A DNA stretch of 5,193 nt, from the NCBI GenBank assembly GCA_035530195.1, contig DATKVG010000056.1:1-5193 (forward strand), in the 5' to 3' direction. The stretch is from JAPLKX01 sp035530195 (GTDB lineage Bacteria > Hydrogenedentota > Hydrogenedentia > Hydrogenedentales > SLHB01). The notes under the pieces are model-generated. The model made no database searches. It was not told the origin of the DNA and saw nothing but the letters and a program-made list of their open reading frames with translations. Both the position numbers and the translations under genes were made by a program. Of the stretch, positions 1-3,472 are shown in pieces (position 1 is the stretch's first letter; each line of letters begins with the position of its first letter).

Positions 1-13
1 CTCGCCTGCACGT
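1..13 (-). repeat. Interspersed repeat A, copy 1 (cut by window edge)
   Basis: These 13 bases are the exact reverse complement of positions 81-93, so they form the inner end of an inverted copy of repeat A. The rest of this copy would lie left of the window. Together with copy 2 it gives a 13-bp inverted pair around a 67-base spacer (14-80). Nothing indicates that it is coding. Confidence 0.7.
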
Positions 14-81
14 ATAAGTCTGGACAACCTTGGAACGCGGTTTAACATGAGGAGCCACGAAAAGGACGCGGGAAAATGCCA

Positions 82-108
82 CGTGCAGGCGAGACGCCCG
101 CACCACAA
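82..108 (+). repeat. Interspersed repeat A, copy 2
   Basis: This 27-base stretch contains the core TGCAGGCGAGACGCC and ends in CACCACAA. It is identical, base for base, to 3298-3324. Its first 12 bases also pair with 1-12 (13 bp counting position 81). An exact 27-base match 3.2 kb apart, plus two inverted copies, is far above chance and marks a dispersed repeat. It lies in a gap, not in a gene. Confidence 0.9.
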
Positions 109-158
109 GTTGCCACGCATATAATTCTGAGACTGCGTCCAAGCTGCCGCACTCCATA

Positions 159-1898
159 TCAAATGCCCATATCGGCGTTCAGGCTCTCGAGTTCCTGGCC
201 AATCCAGTTGATAACAGAGCCGACTGTGCCTTCCAGAGGGACAAGTCCGGTCTCGCCGGTGCTCCTGCGTTTGTACTCGATTTGGCCCGCCGCAACGTTG
301 CGCGGGCTTACGATGAGGCGGATCGGAATGCCGAGCAAGTCGGCGTCGGCAAACTGAACGCCGGGCGACGCGTTTCGATCGTCGTATAACACGTCGACGT
401 TGGCCGCGGCGAGCTGTTGGTAAAGGCGCTCGGCGTGATCGCGGACGTCCGGGTTGTCGAGCTTGAGCGCGTTGATATGAACTTGCCACGGCGCGACGGA
501 CATCGGCCACTTCGGGCCATACTGGTCGTGGTGGGCTTCGATAATCGAACTGATCAACCGGCCCACGCCAATCCCGTACGATCCCATCACGGGGTGGTGC
601 GACTTGCCCTGCGCATCCGTGAACGCCATGCCCATCGCGGTGGTGTATTTGACGCCGAGCTGGAACGTGTTGCCGACCTCGATGCCTCTGCGCAGGTTGA
701 GCGTACCTGCGCACAGCGGGCATCTCGCGCCGTCCGGCACGCGGCGGATATCCACGGTTTCGATGCCGGGCATGTCGCGGGCGAGGTTGAAATTGATGAA
801 GTGGTAATCCGGCTCGTTCGCGCCGCACACGAGGTTGCCCGATTCCGCGATTGTCTCATCGACCAGCACGCGGATCTTCTCGGGGTCGAGGCCCATCGGC
901 GAAGCGTAACCGGGTACCGCGCCCGCCGCCACAATGCGCGCCTCATCCGCGGGCACGGGCCATTTCCGGATCAGCCTGGCCACTTTCCAGTCGTTCGCCT
1001 CGAGATCGCCGCGGATCAGCGCAACAACTAACCGGCCCGAGTGATCGGAATCGTAAAAGACAACTTTGGCGGTCTTTCGCGGCGGGACGGCCAGAAATTC
1101 GGTCACTTCCTCGATGGTTTTCTTGCCGGGCGTGTGGACTTTTTCGAGGGGCCGCGCGTCTTCCGGGAACGGTTCGACGCGGCCGGTGGCGACTTCCATG
1201 TTGGCCCGGTATGAGCAGGTGTCGCACACCGCAACGGTGTCTTCGCCCACGTCAGTGAGCAGCATGAACGCGTGCGCTCGAAGCCCGCCCATCATGCCCG
1301 TATCCGACTCGACCATCTCGACCTGCGGCAGGCCCACGCGGAAGAAGATGTGTTTGTAGGTCTCGCAGCAGCGCATGTAAAACTGGTGGAGATCTTCAAG
1401 CGAGACATGAAACGAGTAGGCGTCTTTCATGGTGAACTCGCGCACGCGGATCAGCCCGCCGCGCGACCTCGGCTCGTCGCGAAACTTGGTTTGGATCTGG
1501 TAGATAACAAGCGGCAGTTGCGAATAGCTGCTGATCTCGTTGCGCGCCAACGCCACCGCCGCTTCCTCGTGCGTCATTCCCAGCAGCATCCCGTGGCCGG
1601 TCCGGTCGTTGAACCGCACCAGTTCCAGCCCCACGGACTGGTACCGGCCCGACTCGTCCCACAGGTCGCGCGGCAGGACCACCGGCATCAGGACTTCCTG
1701 GCCGCCCAGCCGGTTCATCTCGTCGCGCAGGATGGCCTCGATTTTGCGCGCGATGCGCATGGCCGGCGGCAACATCGAGTAGATGCCGTTGGCCACCTGC
1801 CGCACATACCCGCCCCGCAACAAAAACGCGTGCGACGCCAGCGTCGCCTCGACGGGTTGCTCTTTGTACCGGTTGCCAACCAACTGGCTCATGCGCAT
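159..1898 (-). CDS. proS: Prolyl-tRNA synthetase, bacterial type with editing domain
   Basis: This is a cytoplasmic class II aminoacyl-tRNA synthetase that charges tRNA-Pro with proline using ATP. The 579-residue length suits the bacterial type (E. coli enzyme about 572). Visible landmarks: motif 1 region around 42-75; the TxE loop T109-H110-E111; motif 2 with R140, E142 and R151; motif 3 G439-R447 (GSYGIGVGR); and a C-terminal anticodon-binding domain from about 470 with DDR at 506-508. Between motifs 2 and 3 lies the YbaK-like insertion (about 240-385), which in the family removes mischarged alanine. K278 and the GxxxP loop G330-P334 match its known functional positions. Two CxxC pairs (C225/C228 and C393/C396) flank this insertion. 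The start at 1898 is chosen because AAGGAA sits 7 bases upstream; a second Met two codons later would be spaced too far. The upstream neighbour on the same strand ends 118 bases away, with a palindrome between. Confidence 0.97.
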   Translation of the reverse strand: MRMSQLVGNRYKEQPVEATLASHAFLLRGGYVRQVANGIYSMLPPAMRIARKIEAILRDEMNRLGGQEVLMPVVLPRDLWDESGRYQSVGLELVRFNDRTGHGMLLGMTHEEAAVALARNEISSYSQLPLVIYQIQTKFRDEPRSRGGLIRVREFTMKDAYSFHVSLEDLHQFYMRCCETYKHIFFRVGLPQVEMVESDTGMMGGLRAHAFMLLTDVGEDTVAVCDTCSYRANMEVATGRVEPFPEDARPLEKVHTPGKKTIEEVTEFLAVPPRKTAKVVFYDSDHSGRLVVALIRGDLEANDWKVARLIRKWPVPADEARIVAAGAVPGYASPMGLDPEKIRVLVDETIAESGNLVCGANEPDYHFINFNLARDMPGIETVDIRRVPDGARCPLCAGTLNLRRGIEVGNTFQLGVKYTTAMGMAFTDAQGKSHHPVMGSYGIGVGRLISSIIEAHHDQYGPKWPMSVAPWQVHINALKLDNPDVRDHAERLYQQLAAANVDVLYDDRNASPGVQFADADLLGIPIRLIVSPRNVAAGQIEYKRRSTGETGLVPLEGTVGSVINWIGQELESLNADMGI

Positions 1899-1905
1899 TT
1901 CAGTG

Positions 1906-1911
1906 TTCCTT
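1906..1911 (-). promoter_or_regulatory. Ribosome binding site of proS
   Basis: Read on the minus strand this is AAGGAA, 7 bases before the ATG at 1898. It supports the first of two nearby Met codons (1898 rather than 1892) as the start. It lies 14 bases after the end of the palindrome at 1926-2013. Confidence 0.7.
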
Positions 1912-1925
1912 AGATTCGGCGAAGC

Positions 1926-2013
1926 GGTGGGGTCGCGCTCCCGCGCGACCGCGTCCCTTCACTCGTTCCTCCACCGCCGCCATCACCCGGTCGCACAGGA
2001 GCGCGACCCCACC
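1926..2013. repeat. Nested palindromic element between propeller gene and proS
   Basis: Arms 1926-1941 (GGTGGGGTCGCGCTCC) and 1998-2013 are perfect 16-bp reverse complements. A second stem of 7 bp (1945-1951 with 1988-1994) sits inside, offset by 3 unpaired bases on each side, leaving a 36-base loop. Each side can instead fold on its own: GGTCGCGC 1931-1938 with 1943-1950 around a 4-base loop, and GGTCGC 1989-1994 with 2003-2008. The GGTCGC word thus appears four times in alternating orientation, as in REP-like or small palindromic mobile elements. It ends 3 bases before the stop codon of the propeller gene. No T run follows the stem on the minus strand, so it is not a classical intrinsic terminator, though it could stabilise a transcript 3' end. 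Confidence 0.85.
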
Positions 2014-2016
2014 AGA

Positions 2017-3198
2017 TCATTCTCCGCTCTTGATCCACTCGGTGCTAAACACACAGTGGCGGATGCACTTTCCCTGTGGCGTATCGAACGTATAGGTCGC
2101 ATGCAGCAGGCCGTCCGCCGACTGGATCAGCGACGGGTAGGCAAAACTGCGGCCGATGTCGTCGGACGGTTCCATGGTGCGCTTCCACTTCCAGGTGGCG
2201 CCCTCGTCGTCGGACAATGCGGCAGCCAACCGGTTGCGCGAGATCTCGGTGTCGTTGAAGACCATCACCCAGGCGCCGTCGCGCAGCCGGATGACCTCGA
2301 GGCTCGACCCGGGATTGGGGATGTCGGTATCGAGCGCGTTCGACCACGTTTCGCCATCGTCAGTCGACGTGCTGAGCATGACGCGCCCTGGATCGCCGCC
2401 CGAGTCGCGCAGGTAGGCGTGCAGCATGCCATCATTCTTGCGGACGAGCGTCGGCTGGATCGGCCCCGCGCCGACAATCGGCCCGCTGGCCCGCCAGGTT
2501 TCGCCGGCGTCATCCGAGATGCCAACCAGCGAGATGTTGAACCCGTCGTGGTACAGCGGCAACAGGAGGCGGCCCGACGGCAACACCAACGGGTGGATAC
2601 GCGTCATCCAGCCCATCTCGCGTTTGAGTGGGTCTTTGGCGGCCTCGACGATGAGTTCGGAATACGGCGGCGCATATTCGCCCCACATCCCGCTGTCGAT
2701 CCGCAATTCTTTGAACTTTTTCTCGAGGATATCAGGAAAATCCGGCCCTGGCTTCAGGTTGATCACATCCTGCCAATCCCATTTCGGCGGGCCGTCGTTT
2801 TGAAAATCGGAAGCGCGCCGGTATTTGAGCAGCGCGAACTGCCACTTGTTCGACAGCACCGGTATCCAGAACAACCACAGCCGCCCCTGCCCGTCCACGT
2901 GCAACACCGGGTTGCAGTCCGGGAACCCCGGCGTGTCGGCCATCGGGAACACGTCGCTCCACGCTTCCGCGCCGGCTTTCAGGCGCGCGCCCTGGATCTG
3001 GACGTCGTCGGCGCTCCGCTCGCCCGACCCGTAAAACCACGCCGCCACGAAGTCGCCGTTGGGGCATTGCACAATGCTGCTGCCGTGGACGTGCTTGCCC
3101 TGGAGCGGGAAGATGTTTTGAGTTTGGAACACAGGCTCGGCATACGCCGAGGCAACGGCAAGAATGCCGGCAAGAATCAGGCAACCGATCGCTTTCAT
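2017..3198 (-). CDS. Exported Asp-box (BNR) beta-propeller protein, sialidase-like superfamily
   Basis: The 393-residue product begins with a signal peptide (MK, a hydrophobic stretch, then AYA-E with likely cleavage after residue 20), so it should act outside the cytoplasm. Three clear Asp-box motifs S-x-D-x-G-x-T-W occur at 228-235, 278-285 and 329-336; these mark blades of a six-bladed sialidase-type propeller. The HGSSIVQCPNGDF segment (38-50), YPSLIQ (354-359) and LHATYTF near the C-terminus fit the BNR_2-type sialidase-like family. The RIP motif that carries the first catalytic Arg of classical GH33 sialidases is not visible; HGSS stands in its place, so sialidase activity is doubtful. 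Related propellers include lyases acting on rhamnose-glucuronate linkages, so the substrate is open. The start has GGAGGG 7 bases upstream. It is divergent from the fusion glycosidase gene and probably shares its promoter region. Confidence 0.9.
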   Translation of the reverse strand: MKAIGCLILAGILAVASAYAEPVFQTQNIFPLQGKHVHGSSIVQCPNGDFVAAWFYGSGERSADDVQIQGARLKAGAEAWSDVFPMADTPGFPDCNPVLHVDGQGRLWLFWIPVLSNKWQFALLKYRRASDFQNDGPPKWDWQDVINLKPGPDFPDILEKKFKELRIDSGMWGEYAPPYSELIVEAAKDPLKREMGWMTRIHPLVLPSGRLLLPLYHDGFNISLVGISDDAGETWRASGPIVGAGPIQPTLVRKNDGMLHAYLRDSGGDPGRVMLSTSTDDGETWSNALDTDIPNPGSSLEVIRLRDGAWVMVFNDTEISRNRLAAALSDDEGATWKWKRTMEPSDDIGRSFAYPSLIQSADGLLHATYTFDTPQGKCIRHCVFSTEWIKSGE

Positions 3199-3205
3199 GT
3201 TCTAA

Positions 3206-3211
3206 CCCTCC
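3206..3211 (-). promoter_or_regulatory. Ribosome binding site of the propeller gene
   Basis: On the minus strand this is GGAGGG, 7 bases before the ATG at 3198. It is a strong Shine-Dalgarno match that fixes this start, which also gives a proper signal peptide. Confidence 0.85.
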
Positions 3212-3226
3212 GCTTTGTACTCCCAG

Positions 3227-3232
3227 ACTATA
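3227..3232 (-). promoter_or_regulatory. Possible -10 box for the propeller gene
   Basis: On the minus strand this reads TATAGT, five of six bases of the sigma-70 -10 consensus, 28 bases before the ATG. No convincing -35 hexamer is seen at the usual distance, so the call rests on the hexamer and its position only. Confidence 0.3.
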
Positions 3233-3269
3233 AACAAACCGGGACGTAAAATGGTAGGACGACGCGCCA

Positions 3270-3283
3270 GAAGTCGCGACTTC
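3270..3283. repeat. Perfect 14-base palindrome
   Basis: GAAGTCGCGACTTC is its own reverse complement. A short second inverted pair follows directly (GCCGA 3284-3288 with TCGGC 3291-3295). It could be an operator for a dimeric regulator of the divergent genes or a fragment of another interspersed repeat. The sequence alone does not decide between these. Confidence 0.6.
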
Positions 3284-3297
3284 GCCGATGTCGGCCC

Positions 3298-3324
3298 CGT
3301 GCAGGCGAGACGCCCGCACCACAA
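3298..3324 (+). repeat. Interspersed repeat A, copy 3
   Basis: This is identical over 27 bases to 82-108 in the same orientation. Its last 25 bases (3300-3324) are also the left arm of an inverted pair with 3351-3375, matching at 23 of 25 positions around a 26-base spacer. Confidence 0.9.
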
Positions 3325-3350
3325 CGGTCAACCATTGCCGCTAATTGTGA

Positions 3351-3375
3351 TTGTGGCGCAGGCGTCTCGCCTGCA
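3351..3375 (-). repeat. Interspersed repeat A, copy 4 (inverted)
   Basis: The reverse complement matches 3300-3324 at 23 of 25 bases. The two differences are C/T and A/G transitions, which fits drift between copies. With copy 3 it can form a long hairpin between the two divergent promoters. Confidence 0.88.
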
Positions 3376-3380
3376 TCCCC

Positions 3381-3417
3381 CTCGGCGTCTTTGCGGCTTG
3401 GCGAGAAGCAAATTAAG
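3381..3417. repeat. Possible interspersed repeat B
   Basis: The stretch around GGCGTCTTTGCGGCTTGGCG, followed by AGAAGC, resembles short non-coding repeats I recall from several unrelated bacterial genomes (variants of CTTTGCGGCTTTGCGAGA). There is no second copy in this window, so the call rests on memory of that pattern and its position beside repeat A. Confidence 0.35.
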
Positions 3418-3443
3418 ACTCCCCGGCTTCAAGTCAAATGCGC

Positions 3444-3449
3444 TATAGT
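3444..3449 (+). promoter_or_regulatory. Possible -10 box for the fusion glycosidase gene
   Basis: TATAGT lies 23 bases before the ATG at 3473 and would give a short leader holding the ribosome binding site. No clear -35 hexamer sits about 17 bases upstream. The same hexamer occurs at a similar distance before the divergent gene. Confidence 0.3.
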
Positions 3450-3460
3450 ATGTGCGACTG

Positions 3461-3464
3461 GGAG
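3461..3464 (+). promoter_or_regulatory. Ribosome binding site of the fusion glycosidase gene
   Basis: GGAG (within GGGAG) lies 8 bases before the ATG at 3473. The same frame closes upstream at a TAG (3446-3448). Only a GTG at 3452 could serve as an alternative start, and the ribosome binding site favours the ATG. Confidence 0.65.
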
Positions 3465-3472
3465 AAGACGCT

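Larger units (their letters stand above)
1..158. other. Non-coding gap downstream of proS
   Basis: No reading frame here has both a credible start with a ribosome binding site and recognisable protein content. One frame is open from position 2 to a stop at 122-124, but much of it is repeat A sequence. The gap holds two inverted repeat A copies (1-13 and 82-108). On the minus strand, where proS ends at 159, I see no strong hairpin followed by a T run, so no intrinsic terminator can be called. Confidence 0.6.
3199..3472. other. Divergent intergenic region, repeat-rich
   Basis: These 274 bases separate the starts of two divergent genes. From left to right they hold the propeller gene's ribosome binding site and TATAGT box, a perfect 14-base palindrome (3270-3283), an inverted pair of repeat A (3298-3324 and 3351-3375), a repeat-like stretch (3381-3417), and a TATAGT box and ribosome binding site for the plus-strand gene. 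No small gene is supported. Confidence 0.7.

Noticed and set aside
1..108. CRISPR-like array from the recurring 25-27-mers
   Set aside because: Copies are few, in mixed orientation and 3 kb apart, without regular spacers.
120..125. TATAAT on the plus strand
   Set aside because: No gene follows on the plus strand and no -35 is seen; a chance hexamer is the simpler reading.
76..357. A 93-codon plus-strand frame beginning in repeat A
   Set aside because: Most of it is antisense to the proS 3' end and its start lies in repeat sequence with no ribosome binding site.
417..1031. A 204-codon plus-strand frame inside proS
   Set aside because: It is antisense to conserved ProRS sequence and its product resembles no family.
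1272..1913. A 213-codon plus-strand frame inside proS
   Set aside because: It is antisense to ProRS motifs 1 and 2; the product is His/Arg/Gln-rich shadow sequence.
1926..2013. Intrinsic terminator for the propeller gene
   Set aside because: The stem is long, but no T run follows it on the minus strand and the loop is very large; better described as a palindromic repeat.
1783..3249. A 488-codon open frame on the plus strand opposite the propeller gene
   Set aside because: It covers the whole propeller gene, the palindrome and the 5' end of proS in antisense. Its product is rich in Arg, His, Val and Pro without recognisable motifs, typical of GC-rich shadow frames. The minus-strand gene has a ribosome binding site, signal peptide and Asp boxes.
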